Below are positions 26,201 to 33,526 of a stretch of DNA of 64,000 bases, piece by piece. The notes below the pieces were generated by a model. The model saw nothing but the letters and a program-made list of their open reading frames with translations, was not told the DNA's origin and searched no databases. The position numbers and the translations under genes were made by a program. Location of the stretch: assembly GCF_963678975.1 (NCBI RefSeq), contig NC_089275.1, positions 20,046,467 to 20,110,466 on the forward strand, read 5' to 3'. How positions within the stretch are numbered: the stretch's first letter is position 1; every line of letters begins with the position of its first letter. This DNA comes from Dysidea avara (lineage: Eukaryota; Porifera; Demospongiae; Dictyoceratida; Dysideidae).

Positions 26201-28605
26201 AGTGATAGCTACAGCATTGTTACCCAAAAATCACTCCTCGAAATTGTTTCACTGTTGCTGAATCTCAAGGGCTAGACCAAATACAATACCCAACTTGGTT
26301 TGTGGTTCACAGTTTATATCGTACTGAAATCATTGCAGGGGGATCCAAGAGTTCACCACTACTATAAACTGAGAGTCTAACTGAGAGTCTAACTGAGACC
26401 TTTCATCCCTGGTGGGACACAACATTTGAATGAGAAGTCCAATGTACTAATCTATTGTGCCACTGGGACAATAATATGGAATGTATTGTTTTTATGCATA
26501 CATATATGGATAGGAGCAACTGTTTTGTGGTGGCTTTTGTCAAGGCAATGTTTTTCAGGGGTCGTATTACCGCAAAACAGTGATTTATCTGTGAAATATA
26601 CAGGTACGTAGTTTGTTGGTGAGAAGAAATTTTGTCATATCAGCAGCTAAACATATTACATATGACACAAATTATAGTGACCATGTCAAGTAAGTTCCAC
26701 ACATACAGTACTGTATAGCTGGACAGTTTGACAGGATAAAACTTTGGTAAATTTGTTAGAGGCAGATGTGTATTGTTGGGTGAACATTTTGGCAGATTTT
26801 GCTTTAGTGAAACACAGCTCGCAAATTCATCCAAACTTTCTTGCTATATGGTAGCTAAGGTGTACTTCATAACCTCATCAATAAGACCACCTCTGATTAT
26901 AGTGAACACATCAAGTAGGTCTCAAACATAGCTAAGGTATACTTCATGACCTCATCAATAAGACCACCTCATTAGAGTGACCAGTAGGTCCCAAGCATAG
27001 TGATATTCAACAACAATCCAGTCAAGAGGGACAACCACAAAAATATATACAAAACAAACCTCAGTATGTTGTCCCATGGATTAGCGCATTGGACTTATAA
27101 TTCAAAGGTCGTGGGTTCGAGTCCCACAAGGGATGAACTTTTGCTGGGATGATTCTTTTTCTCTGGGATGATTTTTTCCCTGGGAAATGATTTTTTTTTC
27201 TCTTCACCTTACAACCAGCTATCTCTTCTAAACATGTGCACCATCAAATCTCACCAAACAATTTTTGGTCAAGCGAATACACTTACTAAGTAAAATTGCT
27301 GCTACTAAAAATGTCTATGGACTCTTTCACATGCACCTGATGCTCTGTATGCTCATCGAATCATAAATATTGCAAGTATACTGCTTTAAAAGCTGACAGT
27401 GTTCTCAACTTAAAAATTAAGTAATTTATATGTAACAATTTAGAACTGCCAGTGCACAGACTCTTGACTTTGCATGCAGTGGAACCCATCAATATGGACA
27501 CCCTAAAATATTGAACCTCGATAGCCAGAAGCTGACACACGTCAGTATAGTCTCAACGTGCACCACGCATTTATCTATATGTGACTAGGCTTGCAAAAAT
27601 AGGGCATGTGGCACAAACTACACCCCATCACACAACCAGTCATATACCAGTACTGGAATAGAATATTTGTATTCTGTAACTTGTATTATAAAGCCAATTA
27701 AAATATTTATAAAGACACAAATTGCATGGCCATAGCATGATGGAATTAATACAAAGTTATGTGTCATGGAAGTTTTAAAAACTAGGCAATTTTTTTTGCG
27801 TCCATATGTCCTATTTTTGTCTGGCCCAGTCACATGTTCTGATTATAAATATCTCCTATAGTTCCAACTACTGTATGGATTTAGATCTTGAGATTAGGAC
27901 ACCTCTCTAATACAGGCACTTAAACAAAGTCTCTCCGATTCTCCAAGGCCACATAAACTTAATTATTAGTTTCTCATCCTCCTGTACTCAAAATAGCAGT
28001 GCGGGAGGGCAGATTTTTATTTTATTTTTTTACTAACTAAATAGCTGAATTAGCTAGCTACAATGATTCAAATTGCTATTTTCTTAGACTGCTCTAGCAA
28101 GGTACCAACTATAAAAGGTGCTAATTGGCCTTCCTTAGCCACCAGTGGTGCCAAAAATCTTTGATGAGGTAAGAAAAATGGCGATGAGAAACTAATAATT
28201 AAGTTTATGTGGTCTTATATGGATTTAGATATTGAGATTAGGACATCTCTCTAATACGGGCACTTAAACAAAGTCTCCCTGATCAAGTAAACACTGTCTA
28301 ATAGAGAAGTTCCACACCACATTTCACATTAACAGTACATTGTTATGATATAGATAATACATGTAACTCACCCTTGTAGTGCAAGTATAGGACATCATTT
28401 AACTCTGGGGTCTGGTAGAGGCCATGTTCCTTGCACAGCTGCTTAATGTACTTGACTGTAATCCTGTGTAAACAAGAATTGCGTGTTAAAACTTTGATAT
28501 ACTGTGTATAGAGAAGGCAAAACACAAATCTAGCAAATACTTGGGAGTTGGATTGTATCGTGTCTCATAGGTGAAGGTGTGAACCTCAATTGTTATGTGA
28601 GGCAT
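17315..28605 (-). CDS. DNAAF1: dynein axonemal assembly factor 1 (LRRC50), 13 exons
   Basis: DNAAF1 is a cytoplasmic leucine-rich-repeat protein needed to preassemble axonemal dynein arms. Exons, 5' to 3': 28541-28605, 28372-28463, 25536-25650, 23619-23725, 22931-23024, 22499-22571, 22089-22163, 21971-22035, 21137-21222, 20594-20688, 19987-20031, 19791-19859, 17315-18124. All have GT-AG borders and every phase matches, giving 596 residues. The family signature is clear: [20 protein letters not shown] near residues 28-47, about six LRRs (residues 50-190), the LRR cap [15 protein letters not shown], then [18 protein letters not shown], a charged helix and an acidic tail with PDLEDD and two PLIEEI motifs. 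The human protein is 725 residues, so this one has a shorter tail. The start is the first ATG before MPHITIEVH. Another in-frame start further upstream is possible because a SINE-like repeat lies immediately 5'. Confidence 0.93.
18220..18520. repeat. dispersed repeat, TATTATGCT/CTCTATTAGAG family, copy 2
   Basis: This is the second copy of the repeat at 16725-17030, in the same orientation, inside the last intron of DNAAF1. It carries CTCTATTAGAGTA at 18387 and TCTATTAGAGAGTATCGAT at 18420. Confidence 0.7.
18616..18687 (-). mobile_element. tRNA-headed SINE-like sequence
   Basis: On the minus strand the stretch reads like a tRNA: an A-box-like AAAGTGGTTAGAG, a stem-loop region, then a B-box-like GGTTTGAACCTC. 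It lacks a proper acceptor stem and lies in a longer non-tRNA context, as in tRNA-derived SINEs. The full element boundaries are not clear. It lies in the last intron of DNAAF1. Confidence 0.5.
18900..19340. repeat. TATTATGCT-rich repeat with three TCTATTAG boxes
   Basis: Multiple TATTATGCT and TTATGCTCC words precede three TCTATTAG boxes (19040, 19073, 19104, the last followed by TATCGAT), then TTATGCTGGCATAATTGG. It is a rearranged relative of the repeats at 16725 and 18220. GCTTTTGCTAGCCTATTATG near 44608 and 57684 shows that fragments occur further on. Confidence 0.55.
20981..21060. repeat. (GT)n microsatellite
   Basis: About 80 bases of nearly pure GT with a few GC substitutions at the right end. 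It lies in a DNAAF1 intron between the exons at 20594 and 21137. Confidence 0.95.
23117..23467. repeat. long (GT)n tract passing into a TAGTGTGTG minisatellite
   Basis: About 90 bases of pure GT are followed by 250 bases of (GT)n interrupted regularly by TA, giving TAGTGTGTGTG units of changing length. It lies in a DNAAF1 intron. The long Thr-His and Val-Cys frames over it are not genes. Confidence 0.95.
23990..24147 (-). mobile_element. tRNA-headed SINE-like sequence
   Basis: On the minus strand, GTCAAGTGGTTAGAGCATTG resembles a tRNA A box and its D arm, and CACAGGTTTAGTGCCC is in the place of a B box. The rest is not tRNA-like. It is similar in layout to 18616-18687, and lies in a DNAAF1 intron. 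Confidence 0.45.
24291..24585 (-). mobile_element. SINE-like repeat with 3' hairpin and (TAAA)n tail, longest copy
   Basis: Read on the minus strand, a tRNA-like head (B-box-like GGTTCAAGGCTG) leads into a body and ends in the hairpin CAGCACTTGTGCTG, then TAAAGCC and an AATAAATAA tail. Two other copies of the 3' part are at 24583-24662 and 28616-28745, all in the same orientation. The hairpin plus AATAAA tail is what a partner LINE would be expected to recognise. Confidence 0.65.
24583..24662 (-). mobile_element. SINE-like repeat, 5'-truncated copy
   Basis: Only the last 80 bases (hairpin and tail) of the repeat at 24291 are present, ending abruptly at ATCCAGAGTT. 5' truncation is typical of target-primed reverse transcription. 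It abuts the longer copy directly. Confidence 0.7.
24704..25439. mobile_element. hAT-like MITE interrupted by a pogo MITE
   Basis: The ends are TAGGGATGCAACAATA and TATTGTTGCATCCCTA, a perfect inverted pair. A perfect 8-bp duplication CTGCAAAC flanks it (24696-24703 and 25440-25447), as expected for hAT. The inside is rich in ATATCGATATATTG-type palindromes. A 216-bp element has inserted at 25172. It lies in the DNAAF1 intron between the exons at 23619 and 25536. Confidence 0.88.
25172..25387. mobile_element. pogo/Tigger-like MITE nested in a hAT MITE
   Basis: The ends are CAGTAGACCCTCGGTTATCC and GGATAACCGAGGGTCTACTG, a perfect 20-bp inverted repeat, with TA duplicated at 25170-25171 and 25388-25389. 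There is no coding sequence. It contains two TACTCTAATAGAAC boxes (25291, 25323), the reverse of the CTCTATTAGAGTA module. Confidence 0.92.
25826..25899 (-). tRNA. tRNA-Arg (anticodon TCT)
   Basis: The 74-nt minus-strand sequence folds as a complete tRNA. The acceptor stem GTCCCTG pairs with CAGGGAT (one G-T). The D arm has GGCGCAATGGATTAGCGC. The anticodon loop CTTCTAA gives TCT. The T arm GTGGGTTCGAGTCCCAC is perfect. A poly-T run follows directly downstream, as expected for a pol III terminator. It lies inside the DNAAF1 intron between 25650 and 28372, on the same strand as the gene, with two decayed relatives in the same intron. Confidence 0.88.
26404..26469 (-). pseudogene. tRNA-Arg-derived pseudogene
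   Basis: It aligns to the tRNA at 25826-25899 but has lost part of the T arm and has substitutions in the anticodon arm (CATTC) and D arm. It cannot form a complete cloverleaf. Confidence 0.7.
27071..27135 (+). pseudogene. tRNA-Arg-derived pseudogene with altered anticodon (TAT)
   Basis: On the opposite strand from the intact tRNA, this copy keeps a perfect T arm (GTGGGTTCGAGTCCCAC) and anticodon stem. It lacks about eight bases between the acceptor stem and the D arm, and its loop reads CTTATAA, which changes the anticodon from TCT to TAT. It is probably non-functional because the acceptor and D arms are merged. Confidence 0.65.
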
Positions 28606-28615
28606 GGACAGCTGG

Positions 28616-28745
28616 TGTTTATTTATTTAGCTTTACAGCACAAGTGCTGAAGGTCTGTAGGACACCTGGTCCTACAGTCTGTTTAAAGTTGTTAATTTGA
28701 AAAGGTGGAGAATGGAGAAAAAATCCATGACTGGACTTGAGTAAA
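28616..28745 (-). mobile_element. SINE-like repeat, third copy, just upstream of DNAAF1
   Basis: It has the same hairpin and tail as 24291-24585 plus about 60 bases of body. It begins 11 bases upstream of the proposed DNAAF1 start codon, so either the true 5' exon lies beyond it or the repeat contributes the 5' UTR. Confidence 0.65.
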
Positions 28746-28860
28746 CACCATATATGGTAAACACCAGGTCCCCATTTTAAGCTGAATAGACTGGAGCAAT
28801 GTCAGTAAACTATCCTGCAACCCCAGGCCAGTTTTTTTCTTTTCTTTTTTCCCCGGGCTG
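28745..28860 (-). mobile_element. fragment of a second SINE family
   Basis: AGACTGGAGCAATGT followed by CAGTAAACTATCCTG matches AGACTGGAGCAATGT plus GAGTAAAGTTTCTTG at about 63494-63524. These flank a tRNA-like block in the copy near 63560. Only this central part is recognisable here. Confidence 0.45.
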
Positions 28861-28943
28861 GATGGACTGCCCTTGCCTACCACCCCCAGCACAAAGAAAG
28901 CACGTGCTGGACAACTGAATAAAAGGACCAGATTGATAAAAGT

Positions 28944-29630
28944 TTAAAAGTCCCTGTGCTCATCAATGCGGCCCATCTCAGGAGAGGCATCAGAGGAGCG
29001 ATGCGAGATGGACCTACTTCCACGTATGCACATTGTAGCTGACCGAAGTAGAGAAAAAGACAATGTGCATCGGATAAAAGCTAGAGTCTGACTGTAACTA
29101 GTAGAGCCGCGGCGAGATAGATGGTCAGCCAAACGACGGTAGAAAACTATTGCCTCCCTTCCCATACCTCCAGTGGTCGCAAACACAAGGGGAGTGAAGG
29201 AGGCCTGCTCAACCTCTCTGACACGGTCACCATACTCACGTTTCTTCTGTGCCTCGTGACGTCGATACAAAGAGGGGACACTGGTGTTGCAGTAGCTTGG
29301 TGCATTAGGATGAAACACCCTTACGTCAAAAAAGGCACTTTGCCGCTGCCCCCAGAATCCCCTAGCATGTATGTCTGCCCTAGCCTCATCCTGACGGTTG
29401 GCAGTCTTAGGTGCAATGATCTCCCCAGTAAGTGGCTGTAAAGGTGGCTCAAGGGCCACACCATGACATGTCTTGGAAAGCCACTCTGCAGTGATGTTTC
29501 GCAAAACATTGTGGCGAACAAATGTGAGGCCTCCATGTCTGCAAATCATAGCATGATCCGCAGAAAATGGGACCCCACAAACACAGTGACTGGGTATGTT
29601 CAGGAGCTTCCAGCCGTATCTAAGATGCAA
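28944..29630 (-). pseudogene. 3' fragment of an R2-like non-LTR retrotransposon (restriction-like endonuclease)
   Basis: The 228-codon frame matches the C-terminal part of retrotransposons that use a restriction-like endonuclease. There is a CCHC-type knuckle (C16, C18, H26, C30) and then a PD-(D/E)XK-type core, with R84-x-D86 and a second Asp at D102 in FFDVRV. A C-terminal part rich in Arg and Ser (LLRSATMCIRGSRS) follows. The reverse transcriptase domain is absent and upstream codons are broken by stops, so it is a 5'-truncated dead copy. It lies between DNAAF1 and the start of the duplication. A domesticated single-domain protein is less likely. Confidence 0.7.
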
Positions 29631-30388
29631 GTGCTCGGCTGCTGGCTACATTCACAACACACATCGCGCCTCAAAAGGCGTTCTGATTATTTTAAATGTT
29701 GCTGCCTCCACACTAGCTCCGCACATTAAAAACTTGCTCTGTTATTTACTTCCTGACCTTGGTCCCGTATCTTTGGCTCCTTTCTTATCAACTCCACGCG
29801 CAGCACCTGACTGATTATCTTGTCCTGATGGTATTGGCATTGTGTCGCCTCTGATAGTACTAGGTGATCGTTAAATAGAATGTATTTATTTTCTTCCGTT
29901 GCCACGCACACCGCCAATCGATTGTGGTGTTCGGTGCATGTGGTGATTAGTAACCCTAATGAGCGCCTGATCTTGAGGAAGGTAAACACTCATTTTGCCA
30001 TGCACTTTCTCTAAGACTACGGTCCCTGGGCTGGAGGCTCATTACCGCGCTTGCACTTATTGTCACTGTGTGTGTTTGTGTGGTGTGTGCATGTTATTGT
30101 TATTGACTACTTTTGTACACTAGCTTATTGCTGAGACAAGAAAGCAGGCCATGCTAGCTTGTACATCAAGTGAATGTTATTGTAGTGAAAAATGTAGTTG
30201 TGGTCCTGACCAGAAATAAGCACTGAACTGCAAGCATACCTTCATGGGTTTAGATACGTAACTGGGTTGACATGTCTTGCTAGGGTATTCGCAAATACAG
30301 CTGTGCTGAGTGTCGTGAATGTGACATTATCTCCGATGCCAAAGATCAAGGGATTTTATGCATTATCATTTTTCTAAAATATGCTTAT

Positions 30389-30715
30389 AGGCCAGGCAAA
30401 CTTGATTAATTGTTTCTCATCCCCACATGCATCTCTTTATATCCCCACCACCTCTAATGTCATTATTGCTGTTATTAATCATGTGTATATGTATTTTGAT
30501 ACTAAGAAGGCTGGCTTTCATTTTACAGCACAGCAAATGTCACTTGCACCTCAGAAATGGTGGTAAAATGTAAGTACTAGTTCTTAAAAGGCTTTAGCTA
30601 ACCTTTATAGTAACAGACAGCTTGATTTGGAGTATTTTCTTTAATAATGAATAATAAAAAATGACCTCCCGCCTGCATGGAAATCCGAATTTTTGTGGAT
30701 GAGCTTGCCTGGCCT
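30389..30715. mobile_element. possible MITE with AGGCCAGGCAA ends, unit 1 copy
   Basis: AGGCCAGGCAA at the left and TTGCCTGGCCT at the right form an 11-bp perfect inverted pair 327 bp apart. No clear target duplication. The unit 2 counterpart is 49600-49926. Confidence 0.4.
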
Positions 30716-31572
30716 TAGTGTGATAAAGTGTATACACAGAAATGAACAGTGAGCTATATTGTAATGTGTGTGTGTCAGTCTCTTATGTACTGTGCAGATT
30801 GCACAATATATTCAAGGTGGTGATAAGCCGTCACAACTATGTATACTGAGCACTTCTGCCGGACATTTGTATTCACATGTGGCTTAGCTGGTATGGGCTT
30901 GGCCAAGCAGCAGTTAGCTGGATAGTTCTTGTCAAGTACCATTGGTACACAGAAAGCCCAAACTGGACCTACCACATCACTTGTCAGCCATCAGGTAGCG
31001 CATTATATTATCAAATGTTTCGAGCTGTTTGGTTGTACTATATCAGGCCAATATTGGGATATGTTTATGGTGATGATTTGTTAAACAATGACACCTTTTT
31101 GCAAATCTGAATGATCACATGTTTACGCTTTCATATGTGCACTGTATCAATCCCTTGATATGATTTGTGGTACAAGCTTGCATTGACATTTTTAAGATTA
31201 TGTCCATTGGAAGCTACTGTGTGTACAAACTAACACTTATGTTTCTCATAACCTCTCTATTCTGGACCATTCTAAGTGTGACTGTCCTTATTGGAGAAGT
31301 GCCCAGAGTACCATGACATGGACCGATTATCAGTGTCTACATTTCAGGTTTTTTTTTTGGGTACCACATGTACATGCATATATGCATCAACTTTGTATAC
31401 CTTCTGTAAAAATACTTTTCTTCACTGCTTTTTAGCCCGATACAAATTTCCTATGGAACCACCAATAAAGGTAGCTAGATGAAAGAAGTTTCTGAATGTA
31501 ATGGGACTCACATTGGTGACAGTAGTGTGCTATGTTTTTTTCTTCCAACTCAGTTGGAAAATGCAATGGACA

Positions 31573-31578
31573 TTTATT
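31573..31578 (-). promoter_or_regulatory. polyadenylation signal of SDR copy 1
   Basis: AATAAA on the minus strand, about 135 bases downstream of the SDR stop codon. It is conserved in the duplicate (50822-50827). Confidence 0.55.
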
Positions 31579-31711
31579 ACTTGAATGTTTTTAATAGAAA
31601 AAATACAATACACATTACCTCCACAGTAGAAACACGCAAGCTATAAAAGTACACAAAATGTACAAGGTTACAGTACACATACATATTCACTGTACAATAG
31701 TTACTTCTGTC

Positions 31712-33214
31712 TCATGAGTCTTCCTGAGGCTTGGACTCATCCAGGGGCTCAGATTCATCCTCAGGTTTTGGAGTTTCATCTGTGACCTCTGTCTTATCAC
31801 CAGTTTCAGTCTGTTCATCAGGACTTTGGGACTTGACCACAGTCTCCTGTTTGTCTTCACTTTTAGCTTGGTCATCAGTGGTTTGAATTTCACCCACCTT
31901 AGTCTCGTCAGTTTTCGGCTGTTCATCAGGACTACTGGATTGTTCTGTAGTCTCCTCCTTACTTTGTTCAGTAGTGGTCTCTGATATATCTTTAGTTTGT
32001 CCACCAGTGGGAGGAACTTCAGCAGCAGGTTGTTTGCCCCCTTCTTTATCATCACCTTGCTTTGCTTCTGGTTTACCACCAGGGCCATAATATTTTGGTG
32101 TCTTCTTAACCAGGCCAAATTCGATCAAACTGTAACCTGTCTCAATGACCGATTGTTCTGTGTCTCGTGGTTGAATACCGAGTACGTTGACCATTCTGTC
32201 ATTGACATATGTCAGTCGCTTACCAATCCCTGGGTAAATCAAACTCATCTCACCACTAAACTTTGACATAACCCAGGCGACAAACTTGGGTATCTTCATC
32301 GTGCCAGCCTTGTACCCTTGAGGGCCAAACTCTTTGTTAACCATCTGACACAGTGTCTGAAATAGGACATTACTTTCTGACACAAGGAGGTAACGTTTTC
32401 CATTACACTCTGGATTCTCCATAGCAACAATGTGAGCTCGGGCAACATCACGAACATCAATTATTGGCACAGCCAGATCGATACATCCAGGGACCTCTCC
32501 TGCTAACATAGCTTTTATGTATCCAACGGAAGTTCCGGCAGATGATTTGGTAAGAATGGGACCAATAACAGCTCCCGGACAGATAACTGAAAGTTCAAAT
32601 TTCTTTTCCTCTGGTAGATCCTTTACAAAATCCCAAGCAGCCTTTTCTGCCAAGGTTTTGCCCCTTTCATAAGGCGGACAAGCTTCTGGTGGGGACCAAT
32701 CTTCCTCAGTGTACGTATGGTCCTGGCGCTGTGGGTGGCCTATGAAGCCACAAGACACTGATGCTAAAGAGCTTGTCACGACTACTCGCTTTACACTTCC
32801 ACTCCCAGCACAGGCAGATAGCACGTTTATGGTACCATCAACTGCAGGGCGTATCACTTCATCCGGGTTCTTTGGGACGCCAGTAGGCACGGGCGAAGCG
32901 ATGTGAAGAACGTATTTGCACCCTTTAACGGCATTTACCCAACATTCTTTGTCCTGCAGGGTAGCCTCGCATAGTTCCAGAGGATATTTAGCGTCAGGAA
33001 TTAGCTCCTGTAGTGATTTTACTTTCTCTTCGTTCTTCAGGCTTCTCACCGTACCGCGCACTCGATAACTCCCAGAGATCAGGAGTTGCTGGATTGTATG
33101 AGTGGCGACGTAGCCTGTAGCTCCAGTCACTAATACTATCGGAACGTCTCCATCCACTACTGGCTTAGCTGTTGCCACTTCCACTTCAAGCTGAATGTCC
33201 TCTCCGGATGCCAT
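31712..33214 (-). CDS. extended short-chain dehydrogenase/reductase, dihydroflavonol-4-reductase-like, copy 1
   Basis: The 500-residue intronless frame encodes a Rossmann NAD(P)H-dependent reductase. Visible features: VTGATGYVATH (residues 29-39, the TGxxGxxA nucleotide motif), RGTVRS (53-58), HIASPVP (104-110), VVVTSSLASV (144-153, catalytic Ser), PYERGK (181-186, catalytic Tyr182 and Lys186), SVICPGAVIGP (209-219). The reductase part ends near residue 380, the normal family length being about 320-350. About 120 residues of Glu/Lys/Thr/Gln/Asp/Pro-rich, probably disordered tail follow. Copy 1 has YxxGK where the usual pattern, and copy 2, have YxxSK. The substrate is unknown: animal relatives reduce carbonyl groups on varied substrates. 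The ATG lies directly downstream of a palindromic foldback element. Confidence 0.9.
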   Translation of the reverse strand: MASGEDIQLEVEVATAKPVVDGDVPIVLVTGATGYVATHTIQQLLISGSYRVRGTVRSLKNEEKVKSLQELIPDAKYPLELCEATLQDKECWVNAVKGCKYVLHIASPVPTGVPKNPDEVIRPAVDGTINVLSACAGSGSVKRVVVTSSLASVSCGFIGHPQRQDHTYTEEDWSPPEACPPYERGKTLAEKAAWDFVKDLPEEKKFELSVICPGAVIGPILTKSSAGTSVGYIKAMLAGEVPGCIDLAVPIIDVRDVARAHIVAMENPECNGKRYLLVSESNVLFQTLCQMVNKEFGPQGYKAGTMKIPKFVAWVMSKFSGEMSLIYPGIGKRLTYVNDRMVNVLGIQPRDTEQSVIETGYSLIEFGLVKKTPKYYGPGGKPEAKQGDDKEGGKQPAAEVPPTGGQTKDISETTTEQSKEETTEQSSSPDEQPKTDETKVGEIQTTDDQAKSEDKQETVVKSQSPDEQTETGDKTEVTDETPKPEDESEPLDESKPQEDS

Positions 33215-33218
33215 CCTT

Positions 33219-33467
33219 TAATTAATCACACTCTATTACTCGAACGAAAAATGATCAATTAAGCGTAGACGGCGCAAAACTCGACGGTAATTTTAAAAGC
33301 GGAAGTCCCATACAAAAGTATGGGAAGCAAATGCGGCTCGAGCAATAACTCACAACTCGAGCTAAGGACAGGCCATCTCGCTTGCCATACACTTCTTTTT
33401 CACGCCGTCTATACGCTTAATTGATCATTTTTCGTTCTAGTAATAGAGTGTGCATATCGTCTATTAA
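33219..33467. mobile_element. foldback element, unit 1 (centre deleted)
   Basis: Arms at about 33228-33275 and 33402-33450 are inverted copies (CACTCTATTACTCGAACG and complement, ATGATCAATTAAGCGTAGAC and complement). TTAA lies at both outer ends. Compared with unit 2 (52474-52918) most of the right arm's inner half is missing. It occupies the upstream region of SDR copy 1. Confidence 0.8.
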
Positions 33468-33526
33468 TATCACATGCAACTCTACACACGTCATGCTGCA
33501 TTATAACACTTTCACTACTAGCTACT

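Noticed and set aside
29726-29989. 87-codon frame on the minus strand at the left duplication border, and the 61-codon frame at 49015-49200
   Set aside because: Each crosses a junction between unrelated sequences. The shared part (about 34 codons) lacks splice signals and any known family.
31687-32118. 143-codon Lys/Arg-rich frame on the minus strand, repeated at 50936-51367
   Set aside because: It is an alternative frame over the low-complexity tail of the SDR gene, which has the recognisable protein in the other frame.
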